From assembly GCA_945861025.1 (NCBI GenBank), contig CAMASN010000014.1, positions 1-55,848 of the forward strand: DNA of 55,848 bases, given 5' to 3'. The stretch is from Ferrithrix thermotolerans DSM 19514. GTDB lineage: Bacteria; Actinomycetota; Acidimicrobiia; Acidimicrobiales; Ilumatobacteraceae. The position numbers and the translations under genes were made by a program. This document shows positions 27,031 through 36,383 of the stretch, in pieces. The first letter of the stretch is position 1, and each line of letters begins with the position of its first letter. The notes under the pieces are model-generated. The model did no database searches. It saw nothing but the letters and a program-made list of their open reading frames with translations, and was not told where the DNA came from.

Positions 27031-27912
27031 TCAGCCGGGTACAGCGCGGAGATAGGTGGGATTAGTGCGGTTCAAGATTGAGTCAGTGCGGGCGAGTAGT
27101 TGGTTGTCGCCGCGTTCGCTGCGCGGGTGCATCCAAAACTCGTTGGCGAGCAGGCCGGCAACAACGAGCTCGGCCACTTCTTCGACCGGGGTGTAGGCAA
27201 TGTTGACGCCAGCGGCCTTCATCTGCGCCTCGAGTCCCTCGACCGTTGTATACGGGGTCTTGCGCGGACGCTCTTTGGCAAACTCGTCGGTGCGGCTGCG
27301 CCACGACTCGAATAACCCAGTACGCAAGATGTGTGGTCCCGGGAACAGCACCGAGGCGCTGATCTTCGATCCAACTTCTTGAAGCTGCCCGTAGAGGCAC
27401 TCGGTAATGGTGACCACTGCGGCTTTGGTGGCTGCATACTGCGGCGTGCTGGGCAGTGGCGAAACACCGCCGTTGCCCGACGACGTGTTCACGATGTGGC
27501 CTTCGTCGTCTTGCTCGAGCATCACGGGAACGAACGCATTGATGCCGTGCACGACGCCCATCACGTTGACGCCGATTGCCCACTTCCAGTCGTTGAGTTC
27601 GTGCTCCCACATACGGCCCTCGGCGCCAGCGCCGATGCCTGCGTTGTTACACACAACATGCACTGCGCCGAACGCCGACAGCGTGGCGTCGCGCAAGGCC
27701 TCGACCGACGCGTAGTTGGTCACGTCGGTGGGAACGCCGATGATGTCCATGCCCGCTTCGCGACACTCGGCCACGGTGCGAGCCAAGGGTTCGGCTTGCA
27801 CGTCGGCCAACACAACTTTCATACCGGCACTAACGAAACGCTCGCCCATTGCTCGGCCCAATCCACCAGCACCGCCGGTGACAACAGCGACGCGACCTTC
27901 GAGCGTGCGCAT
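27031..27912 (-). CDS. SDR family oxidoreductase
   Basis: The 293-residue short-chain dehydrogenase has TGGAGGLG (12-19), DVQA at the end of strand 2 (NAD preference suggested by Asp37), NNAG (89-92), the catalytic Ser in NTSSGNG (about 144) and YAATK (Tyr159, Lys163). The long C-terminal part (200-293) includes an arginine-rich region typical of SDRs acting on hydrophobic or steroid-like substrates. ATG at 27912 overlaps the preceding decarboxylase-like gene (ATGA), so the two are coupled. Confidence 0.85.
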   Translation of the reverse strand: MRTLEGRVAVVTGGAGGLGRAMGERFVSAGMKVVLADVQAEPLARTVAECREAGMDIIGVPTDVTNYASVEALRDATLSAFGAVHVVCNNAGIGAGAEGRMWEHELNDWKWAIGVNVMGVVHGINAFVPVMLEQDDEGHIVNTSSGNGGVSPLPSTPQYAATKAAVVTITECLYGQLQEVGSKISASVLFPGPHILRTGLFESWRSRTDEFAKERPRKTPYTTVEGLEAQMKAAGVNIAYTPVEEVAELVVAGLLANEFWMHPRSERGDNQLLARTDSILNRTNPTYLRAVPG

Positions 27913-28697
27913 CAGTCGGCCGCTCCGATGACCGAGAGGTCGTCGTAGCGCTGGTGCACAAACGGGCGAACCCACTCGCCTGGCACCGTGGCGATGATCT
28001 CACCGTGCTGCTTGCTCGAGCGCTCAGCGAACTCGATGTAGCGCAGCTTGCGCACCGGAAGATCGGCTACCGGATCGAATTTCGATTCGCGCAGAATCAA
28101 CTCACCATCGACCTTCCACACGGCGCGGGTCTTTTCGTCGCGGTGGCAATAGACCAGCGCCGGATCGCTGTCGAAGCCCTTGCCTGATGGGTCGAGCAGA
28201 AACTTGAAATAGAAATCGGTGCGCCGACGATCGGGGGTAATGGGCTCTTCGCCAACCACGCGTCCGTTGATCTCGACGAAAGTGACCCCCATTCGCTCAA
28301 ACCAGCCACGCACATCGTCGCCCACTCGGGTGAGCGTGACGTCGGCAAGCTTCTTGGGCTCTCCAAATGTCTCGCGCCCGCCTACAACTGCTTGCTCGGT
28401 GGTCATCGGCATCACCAATGGGTAGCCACCAATGAGACCGTCGTGCATCGCCTCGACCGAGAAAGTGCCCGCACCAAACGGTGCACGGCCGTGGCCGATG
28501 TCGACCGTTGCGAAGGTGACCCGCACCAGTGGCTCGGTGCTTGGCGTAAGCGGCCGCGGCAGCACTGCCGCAATGGCTTCCGGATCGGTTTCGTACACCG
28601 CCGTGAGCGTCGTTGCCCACGTGTCTACCGAGGTCGTCTCGAGTTCGCGGTTCCGCAGTTGGTCGACCGAGCGGCCACCGTATCGAATGTTTCCCAT
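27912..28697 (-). CDS. Acetoacetate decarboxylase family protein
   Basis: The 261-residue protein carries the ADC-family core: PLVRVTFATVDIGHGRAPFGAGTFSVEAMHDGLIGGYPLVMPMTTEQAVVGGRETFGEPKKLADVTL (about 55-121). GEPKK holds the Schiff-base Lys pair known from acetoacetate decarboxylase. FKFLLDPSGKGFDSDPALVYCHRD follows. Family members include true decarboxylases and others that act as aldolases or dehydratases on beta-keto acids, so a ring-cleavage product or beta-keto acid substrate is plausible. It is translationally coupled to the SDR and sits between two amidohydrolases. Confidence 0.85.
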   Translation of the reverse strand: MGNIRYGGRSVDQLRNRELETTSVDTWATTLTAVYETDPEAIAAVLPRPLTPSTEPLVRVTFATVDIGHGRAPFGAGTFSVEAMHDGLIGGYPLVMPMTTEQAVVGGRETFGEPKKLADVTLTRVGDDVRGWFERMGVTFVEINGRVVGEEPITPDRRRTDFYFKFLLDPSGKGFDSDPALVYCHRDEKTRAVWKVDGELILRESKFDPVADLPVRKLRYIEFAERSSKQHGEIIATVPGEWVRPFVHQRYDDLSVIGAAD

Positions 28698-28744
28698 GTG
28701 ATATCCCCCGTTATGTGTTCAGTTATGGGGCCGCGGCCCACTCG

Positions 28745-29977
28745 CTATTTCGCTCCGAAACCCACCAGGGCCGGGCACTTCTCGGCTTCCATTGGCACAT
28801 CGCCAGGAAGCAACGGGACGTCGACATCGCTGACACGCGGCCCGATGCGCTGCGCGATTGGGCGCAGCGCCTCGAGGTCGAAGCCGTAGACACGCGCAGC
28901 GTTGCCGCCGAGCATCATCGCCACCTCGTCGTGAGGCACTCCGGCAAACTCGGCACGCAAGGTCTCGAGTGTGTACGGCGTGCTCGCCTCTTTGTGCGGG
29001 TAGTCGCTGCCCCACATGATCTTGTCGAGGCCAACCTTGTGACGCAGCGGAACCTCGGCCGGACGAATGAAGCTGGACCCCACATTGCATTGGCGGGCGA
29101 AATATTCGCTGGGGCTCAACGACAACTTCGACATCACGGGCTCGCCCCACACATGCTCTTGGGAGCCAACGGCGGTGCGCATGCGATCGAAGAAATAGTC
29201 GAGGCGGGCCAACTCTTCGGGGATCCATGCAGTGCCCTGTTCGGTGAACACCAACTGCATCTCGGGATGGCGCTCAAGCGCACCCGACACCATCAGATGG
29301 GTCAGCGCTCGGTGCGAGAACCACGTGATCTCAAGCAAGAAAATGATCGGCGATTCGACCGCTTCGGTCATCGTTGGACTAGCGCTGCCACCATGATGGT
29401 TCACCGGCATCGAGAGCTCTTCGCACACCTGCCACAGCGGTTCGTAGTAGGCACCGTCGTACAACTCGGGCAACCCACAGTTGGGCGGCACACCTGGCAA
29501 CAACACGCCACCCGTGAGACCATTCGCTTTGGCCCAACGAACTTCGGCCACTGCTGCATCAATGTCATGCAACAAGATCTGAGCAATGCCGGCGCGACGG
29601 CCTGGCGTGAGCGAACAGAAGTCGGCGAGCCAACGGTTGTGGGCCTGCAAGCCAGCCCAACGGCGAGCCACATCGGCAGCATCTACGGCCGGCGGTTGAA
29701 AGGTGAGCGACGACCTTGGATAAAACGGCGGCACGGTGTTTGGGTAGATGACCTCGGCCACCACACCATCGGCCTCCATGTCGGCAAGACGACGATCTGA
29801 ATCCCAGTTTCGGGTTCCGAGATCGCCCAGCAGATCTGGGTAGATCATGTCGTACGACTCAGCCCAGGCATCGAACTGCGAGTGCAAATGCGACGGCAAG
29901 TACGGGCGGTAATCGAGCATGTCTCCACCGCCGTGACAGTCGGCAGAAATCACGGTGTAACGGTCGTCGCCAACCAC
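28745..29977 (-). CDS. Amidohydrolase family protein (second copy in cluster)
   Basis: The 410-residue homologue of the amidohydrolase at 25.7 kb shares the same marks: VISADCHGGGDMLDYRPYLPSHLHSQFDAW at the start, GVLLPGVPPNCGLPELYDGAYYEPLWQVCEELSMPVNHHGG (about 180-220, His ligands), EMQLVFTEQGTAWIPEELARLDYFFDRM and DKIMWGSDYPHKEASTPYTLETL (about 323-345; Asp). GTG at 29977 follows GGAGGG by 4 nt. As first gene of the cluster its promoter lies in the shared operator region with iclR. The two copies differ enough to act on different intermediates. Confidence 0.85.
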   Translation of the reverse strand: MVGDDRYTVISADCHGGGDMLDYRPYLPSHLHSQFDAWAESYDMIYPDLLGDLGTRNWDSDRRLADMEADGVVAEVIYPNTVPPFYPRSSLTFQPPAVDAADVARRWAGLQAHNRWLADFCSLTPGRRAGIAQILLHDIDAAVAEVRWAKANGLTGGVLLPGVPPNCGLPELYDGAYYEPLWQVCEELSMPVNHHGGSASPTMTEAVESPIIFLLEITWFSHRALTHLMVSGALERHPEMQLVFTEQGTAWIPEELARLDYFFDRMRTAVGSQEHVWGEPVMSKLSLSPSEYFARQCNVGSSFIRPAEVPLRHKVGLDKIMWGSDYPHKEASTPYTLETLRAEFAGVPHDEVAMMLGGNAARVYGFDLEALRPIAQRIGPRVSDVDVPLLPGDVPMEAEKCPALVGFGAK

Positions 29978-29994
29978 AAACCCTCCAAAAACTT

Positions 29995-30035
29995 CTGTAT
30001 CACTAGGAGATACGAATAGTTATTCTGTGATACAG
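29995..30035. promoter_or_regulatory. Palindromic operator between amidohydrolase operon and iclR
   Basis: Perfect 9-bp inverted arms CTGTATCAC (29995-30003) and GTGATACAG (30027-30035) are 23 bp apart. A second inverted pair GAATA/TATTC (30014-30018, 30021-30025) lies between them. TACAGT overlapping the right arm could be the iclR -10 box. The arrangement suggests the binding site of the adjacent IclR-type regulator, controlling both directions. Confidence 0.65.
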
Positions 30036-30051
30036 TCTGCTCTGCACTTCT

Positions 30052-30774
30052 ATGGCTGTCAAGACAATCCAATCCGTCGAGAACGCGCTCCTGGTGATGG
30101 AGACGCTTGCCTCCGCTCAGCCCATTGGGGTTTCGGCGCTGGCGCGTCTGGTGGACCTCGACAAGAACGCTGTGCAGCGCATCTTGATCACCCTCGGACA
30201 TGCCGGATGGAGCCGTCAAAGCGACAGCGGCGAGTGGCAGATCACGTCTCGGGCATTTCAGATTGGCACCCGGTACACGGCGGGCCTGCGCGACGCAGCG
30301 CGGCCCCATCTCGAAGCGCTGCAACACGACACCGCCGAAACCGTATTGCTGATGGCCCGCGAGGGCCTGAGCATGGTGGTGGTCGATGCCATCGACAGCG
30401 CACACGCATTACGCATGACCGTGCCCATCGGCACCGTGGTGCCGCTCAGCGCAGCGGGGGCCTTCGATACGTTTCTCAGCGACGCTGATCGAGCGCATCT
30501 GGTGAACGTGCAGCCAATGGCCGGGCGGCCGCGCACACTGTCGAATCGGGCAATCGCCAACGTTCGCGCAGCAGGGTTCTACGTGCTCGACGACATGTAT
30601 CCCAGTTCGATGGCAGCGGGGGCACCCGTGTTCAGCGAGCACAATGCCCCGATCGCGTCAGTCACTGTGGTTGGGCCACGAGCCAGAGTGAGCAAGCCAA
30701 TGGCTCATCACTTCGGTGAACTTGCTGCCGCCACGGCTGCCGCAATCGGGGCATCGCTCGGTGTAGTGAGATAA
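30052..30774 (+). CDS. IclR family transcriptional regulator
   Basis: The 240-residue regulator has an N-terminal winged helix-turn-helix (SVENALLVMETLASAQPIGVSALARLVDLDKNAVQRILITLGHAGW, about 8-55) and a C-terminal effector-binding IclR domain (about 75-235, with AARPHLEALQHDTAETVLLM and VGPRARV). IclR proteins commonly control adjacent aromatic or carboxylic-acid catabolic operons. It diverges from the amidohydrolase cluster over 74 bp containing a palindromic site. It ends 4 bp from ilvC (convergent). Confidence 0.9.
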   Translation: MAVKTIQSVENALLVMETLASAQPIGVSALARLVDLDKNAVQRILITLGHAGWSRQSDSGEWQITSRAFQIGTRYTAGLRDAARPHLEALQHDTAETVLLMAREGLSMVVVDAIDSAHALRMTVPIGTVVPLSAAGAFDTFLSDADRAHLVNVQPMAGRPRTLSNRAIANVRAAGFYVLDDMYPSSMAAGAPVFSEHNAPIASVTVVGPRARVSKPMAHHFGELAAATAAAIGASLGVVR

Positions 30775-30778
30775 GGCG

Positions 30779-32348
<1,570 letters not shown>

Positions 32349-32352
<4 letters not shown>

Positions 32353-34097
32353 CGCAGGAACTCCTTGCGAGCCATTTGTGAGGGAGGAAGTAGCAGATCG
32401 TCGTTGCCGAAGCCTGCGGGAACCATCGGGAACACCTTCTCAGAAGCGGCTACACGGAAGTCGACCACGACAGGACGATCATCGATGCTGTTCGCTCTGT
32501 CGATGGCGGGCTGCACTTCTTCTGGCGAATCGACGCGGATGCCAACACAACCCATTGCCTCGGCCCACTTCACAAAGTCGGGGGTGTCAGGCGACAGGTA
32601 GACCTCGCTGTAGCGCTCTTCGTAGAACATCTCTTGCCACTGGCGAACCATGCCGAGATAGCTGTTGTTCAAGATGGCAACCTTCACGGGGATGCGCTCG
32701 GTGCTTGCGGTGACGAGTTCTTGGGCTGTCATCTGGAAGCAACCATCGCCGTCGATGGCCCACACTGTGGCCTCAGGGCGACCGACCTTGGCGCCGATAG
32801 CCGCAGGAACGCTGAAGCCCATCGTGCCGAGACCACCCGAGTTGACCCATGTGTAGGGCTTGTCGAAACGCCAGTACTGCGACGACCACATCTGGTGCTG
32901 GCCGACGCCGCTGACCAAGATGGTGTCGGGCGGAGCACTGTCGCGCAGCGCCTCGAGGCAGAACTGCGGCTTCAGGGCCTCGCCTGGCTCGCTTGGCTCG
33001 TACGACAACGGGAACTGCTCGCGCCAACCGCTGATGCGGCTCTTCCACACAGAAGTGTCGGCCTGAGTTGAGCCTGTGGCCAACAGTTCGCGAATTGCCT
33101 TCACGATTTCTTCGATGACCAAACGGCAGTCGCCCACGATTGGGACATCGGGGCGGCGAACCTTGCCCTGCTCGGCTGGGTCGATATCGACGTGGATGAT
33201 CTTGGCCTGCTGAGCGAACGATGACACTTTGCCGGTGATGCGGTCGTCGAAGCGCGCACCCAGTGCCACCAGCAAATCGCTTTGCTGCATTGCCGTGATG
33301 GCAGAGGCAGTGCCGTGCATGCCAGGCATACCAAGGCACAGCGGATGGCTGTCGGGGAACGCACCGCGAGCCATGAGGGTGGTGACCACGTGAATGTTGG
33401 TGAGCTCGGCGAGCTCGAGCAACGCCTCAGCAGCGCGAGCCTTGAGCACACCGCCGCCCACGTACAAGATTGGGCGCTCGGACTCGAGGATGAGCCGGGC
33501 CGCCTCTTTGATCATCCGCGGATGACCCTTCATCGTGGGGCGATAGCCGGGAAGGCTGTCGATGACCTCGGCGTCGGTTGGCCAGTGCCACTCCATGCTG
33601 TTTTGCAGCACGTCCTTCGGAATGTCGATGAGCGTTGGGCCCGGGCGACCTGTGGTGGCGATGTGAAACGCCTGACGGATGGCGAGCGGAAGGTCTTGGG
33701 CGCTCATCACCAACTCGTTGTGCTTGGTGACGCTGCGGGTGATGCCCACGGTGTCGCACTCTTGGAAGGCGTCGGTGCCGATAGCCGATGTTGGCACCTG
33801 ACCGGTGATGCACACCATCGGGATCGAGTCCATATAGGCGTCACACAATGGCGTGACCATGTTGGTGGCGGCAGGGCCACTGGTGACCATGGCGACGCCG
33901 GGACGGCCGGTCACGTGTGCGTAGCCCTCGGCCATGTGGCCGGCGCCTTGCTCGTGACGCACGAGAATGTGGCGAATGCTGCTGTCGAGCAACGGGTCGT
34001 AAGCGGGCAAAATGCACCCACCCGGAAGCCCGAACATGACTTCGGTGCCTTCCATCTCTAATGCTTTGATGAGGGCTTGCGCCCCGGTCATCTTCAC
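32349..34097 (-). CDS. ilvB: Acetolactate synthase large (catalytic) subunit
   Basis: The 582-residue TPP/FAD enzyme makes acetolactate or acetohydroxybutyrate from pyruvate. It has the N-terminal PYR domain with catalytic Glu in [38 protein letters not shown] (about 45-82), a central FAD-type domain, and the TPP motif [35 protein letters not shown] (about 448-482). The start is GTG, 6 nt behind GAGGAG. It is preceded by an attenuator leader. Its TPP need ties it to the riboswitch-controlled thiamine operon. Confidence 0.95.
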
Positions 34098-34155
34098 GTG
34101 TTACTCCTCTTGGATTACTCGGACTTCTTGTGTGCTCAACATCTGAAACTGTGCC

Positions 34156-34186
34156 GAAAAACAAAACAACCTCCCGGTTGGGAGGT
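34156..34186 (-). terminator. Attenuator terminator before ilvB
   Basis: On the minus strand a 7-bp stem ACCTCCC/GGGAGGT with loop AACC is followed by a T-rich run (TGTTTTGTTTTT). It lies between the VLVVLT leader peptide and ilvB, as expected for the termination hairpin of branched-chain amino-acid attenuation. Flanking GTGCCG and CGGCAC arms (34191-34196, 34151-34156) could form the competing structure. Confidence 0.85.
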
Positions 34187-34189
34187 CGT

Positions 34190-34219
34190 GCGGCACAAAC
34201 GGCGTGTAGCCGGTGCCGC
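34190..34219 (-). promoter_or_regulatory. Leader hairpin at the ilv leader-peptide stop codon
   Basis: On the minus strand GCGGCAC pairs with GTGCCGC, enclosing a nested CGGC/GCCG stem. The hairpin begins at the last base of the leader peptide stop codon, so a ribosome stalled or finishing there would block it. It fits the pause (1:2) structure of an attenuator. Confidence 0.65.
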
Positions 34220-34257
34220 TAGGTGAGTACTACGAGAACTGTTGTGCTGCGTGTCAC
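34219..34257 (-). CDS. ilvBNC leader peptide
   Basis: A 12-residue frame from GTG at 34257 encodes MTRSTTVLVVLT then stop. Three Val and two Leu in a row of five codons just before a terminator is the classic branched-chain attenuation leader: scarce Val/Leu-tRNA stalls the ribosome and prevents termination. Start uncertain: there is no clear Shine-Dalgarno, and the frame also stays open back to ATG at 34308, giving 29 residues with the same end. Confidence 0.8.
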   Translation of the reverse strand: MTRSTTVLVVLT

Positions 34258-34345
34258 GGAAGGGATTCTGCCATGAGAACACGCCGAATAGCAACAGTTC
34301 GCAGTCATTCTTGACAAATCACCCAATTTCGCTTGAGGGAGTGGC

Positions 34346-36184
34346 TCACCATGTGTCGATGTTGGCTCGCTTTTTGGGTCGGGCCGACCACGTGGGCGCC
34401 GGTGCCGTTGAGCGCAGCAACGTGGCCAACCAACGACGAGTGTCGGCTGGATCGATGACATCGTCGATCTCGAAATGCGACGCCGCGTTGAGCGCCTTGC
34501 CGTGTTCGTACATGCGGTCGACCATCTGTTGAAACATCGCTTCGCGCTCAACCGGATCGGTGACCGCTTCGAGTTCGTTGCGAAAGCCGAGTCGAACCGC
34601 GCCCTCAAGTCCCATGCCGCCGAACTCCCCCGACGGCCAAGCAAGCGTGGCCAGCGGGGCCTTGGTACTGCCGCCCATCATCGCTTGTGCGCCTAGGCCA
34701 TAGGCCTTGCGCGTGACCACAGTGATGTAGGGCACGGTGATGTTGGCGCCGGTGACAAACAGGCGGCTGCAATGACGCACCAACGCGGTGGCCTCAATCT
34801 CGGGACCCACCATCATTCCGGGCGTGTCGCACAACGAAATAATGGGAATGTCGAACGCATCGCACAGCTGCATAAAACGTGCTGCCTTATCGGCACCGTC
34901 GCTATCGATGGCGCCAGCAAGATGATTGGGATTGTTGCCGATGACGCCAACGGCCAAACCCTCGATGCGGGCGAGCGCTGTGATCATTCCGAGTCCGAAG
35001 TCGCGGCGAAGCTCGAGCACCGAGCCAGTGTCGAACAAAGCATCGAGAACGGCGCGCACGTCGTAGCCGCGCTTGCGATCTTCGGGGATGACGTGACGCA
35101 GTAGGCGTTGATCGGCGTGCTCCCATGTGGCAAGCGGGCCCTGGAAATATGAGAGGTACTGCTTGGCTACCTGCACGGCTTCGGCTTCGTCGCGGACCAC
35201 GACGTCGACGACGCCGTTAGCGCGTTGCACCTCGATCGGGCCGATCTGCTTGGGCTCGAAGCTGCCGAGACCGCCTCCTTCGATCATTGCCGGGCCACCC
35301 ATGCCGATGTTCGAGTCCTCGGTGGCGATGACCACATCGCAACAGCCCAAAATCGCCGCGTTGCCAGCGAAGCAATAACCGGCGTTCACGCCAACCAACG
35401 GCACCGAACCGCTGAGCTGCGCGAACCACAAGAACGCAAGGCAGTCGAGCCCGCTGACCCCTACGCCATCGGTGTCTCCGGGCCGGCCGCCGCCGCCCTC
35501 GGTGAAGAACACCACCGGCAAGCGCAGTTGCTCGGCGAGTTCGAAGAGCCGATCTTTCTTGCGATGGTTCTGCTGCCCCTGCGTTCCGGCAAGCACGGTG
35601 TAGTCGTATGACATCGCCACCACCTGCGCGGCATGGGCCGTGAAGTCGCGTCCGTTGACGGTGCCGATGCCGCCAATCATTCCGTCGGCCGGAGTGCGCG
35701 CTATCAAGTCGTCGATGCTGCGACGGCGGCGCTGGGCGGCGATGACCACGGGGCCGTATTCGACAAAGCTCGCGTCGTCGACGAGGTCGGCAACGTTTTC
35801 GCGAGCGGTGCGGCGGCCAACCGAACGACGTCGTTGCACGGCCTCGGGCCGCGCAGCATCGAAACCAACGTCGTGCCGCGAGAGAACCTCGGCGAGATCG
35901 GCGCGAACGTGGGCGAGGTCGACAACTGCCTCGGCGACATCATCAGCGGCGGACACCTCGACCACATCGACCACCAGCAATAGTTGGCCAGCTCGCACGG
36001 TTGAGCCCTCGACGACGAGCACCTCGCGAACCACGCCGCTCTCGGTCATTTTCACGTCGTGGAGCATCTTCATGCTCTCGAGCAGCACCACTGTTTGGCC
36101 AACACGAACCGTGTCTCCGGCTTTGACAGACACAGCAACCGCAGTGCCCTGCATCGGCGATTCGACGTTCAGTTGGTCCCCCAT
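34346..36184 (-). CDS. Acyl-CoA carboxylase: N-terminal biotinyl domain fused to carboxyltransferase
   Basis: The 612-residue protein starts with a biotinyl/lipoyl domain (residues 1-72) containing ESMKM with biotin-accepting Lys39. After a linker (75-140) a full carboxyltransferase follows (about 140-590) with both halves: SYDYTVLAGTQGQQNHRKKDRLFELAEQ, FFTEGGGGRPGDTDG, IGMGGPAMIEGGGLG, then ITALARIEGLAVGVIGNNP, SLCDTPGMMVGPEIEATALVRHCSRLF and RKAYGLGAQAMMGG. It would carboxylate an acyl-CoA but needs a biotin carboxylase encoded elsewhere. The usual actinobacterial layout puts the biotinyl domain on the biotin carboxylase subunit, so this fusion is unusual. It lies downstream of no obvious partner. 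Confidence 0.85.
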   Translation of the reverse strand: MGDQLNVESPMQGTAVAVSVKAGDTVRVGQTVVLLESMKMLHDVKMTESGVVREVLVVEGSTVRAGQLLLVVDVVEVSAADDVAEAVVDLAHVRADLAEVLSRHDVGFDAARPEAVQRRRSVGRRTARENVADLVDDASFVEYGPVVIAAQRRRRSIDDLIARTPADGMIGGIGTVNGRDFTAHAAQVVAMSYDYTVLAGTQGQQNHRKKDRLFELAEQLRLPVVFFTEGGGGRPGDTDGVGVSGLDCLAFLWFAQLSGSVPLVGVNAGYCFAGNAAILGCCDVVIATEDSNIGMGGPAMIEGGGLGSFEPKQIGPIEVQRANGVVDVVVRDEAEAVQVAKQYLSYFQGPLATWEHADQRLLRHVIPEDRKRGYDVRAVLDALFDTGSVLELRRDFGLGMITALARIEGLAVGVIGNNPNHLAGAIDSDGADKAARFMQLCDAFDIPIISLCDTPGMMVGPEIEATALVRHCSRLFVTGANITVPYITVVTRKAYGLGAQAMMGGSTKAPLATLAWPSGEFGGMGLEGAVRLGFRNELEAVTDPVEREAMFQQMVDRMYEHGKALNAASHFEIDDVIDPADTRRWLATLLRSTAPAPTWSARPKKRANIDTW

Positions 36185-36320
36185 CTCGCCAGTGTGTCAC
36201 GCCATGCGGTGCGTCAACGTCACGCACCATGGCAACCGCATGGCCCCCGAGGCGCCCCTTCGAGTGCCCCGACCTGCGGGGCGGCGCCACTCTCAATTCT
36301 CGCCGCGCGAGTTGGGGCAC

Positions 36321-36326
36321 TAGGCT
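36321..36326 (+). promoter_or_regulatory. -10 box of ino1
   Basis: TAGGCT lies about 58 nt before the ATG. It gives a short leader of about 50 nt that carries AGGAGG at 36370-36375. Confidence 0.4.
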
Positions 36327-36383
36327 GACGCACCTATTGCGTTTGATCGCGCTCTGAAGCTGCGATCTCAGGAGGAAACACAC

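Noticed and set aside
25631-27055. Long open frame (474 codons) on the plus strand opposite the amidohydrolase
   Set aside because: It is an antisense shadow: the minus-strand frame has recognisable amidohydrolase motifs and a Shine-Dalgarno, while the plus-strand translation has no domain features. Similar shadows lie at 28613-29800, 12708-13517, 33282-34061, 1081-1524 and 8402-9028.
27913-27975. Earlier start of the SDR gene at 27975
   Set aside because: The extra residues overlap the coupled decarboxylase-like gene and are not SDR-like; the ATGA overlap at 27912 is the typical arrangement here.
34261-34345. TTGACA on the plus strand near 34312 as a -35 element
   Set aside because: No suitable -10 box follows and no plus-strand gene lies downstream; the carboxylase gene is on the other strand.
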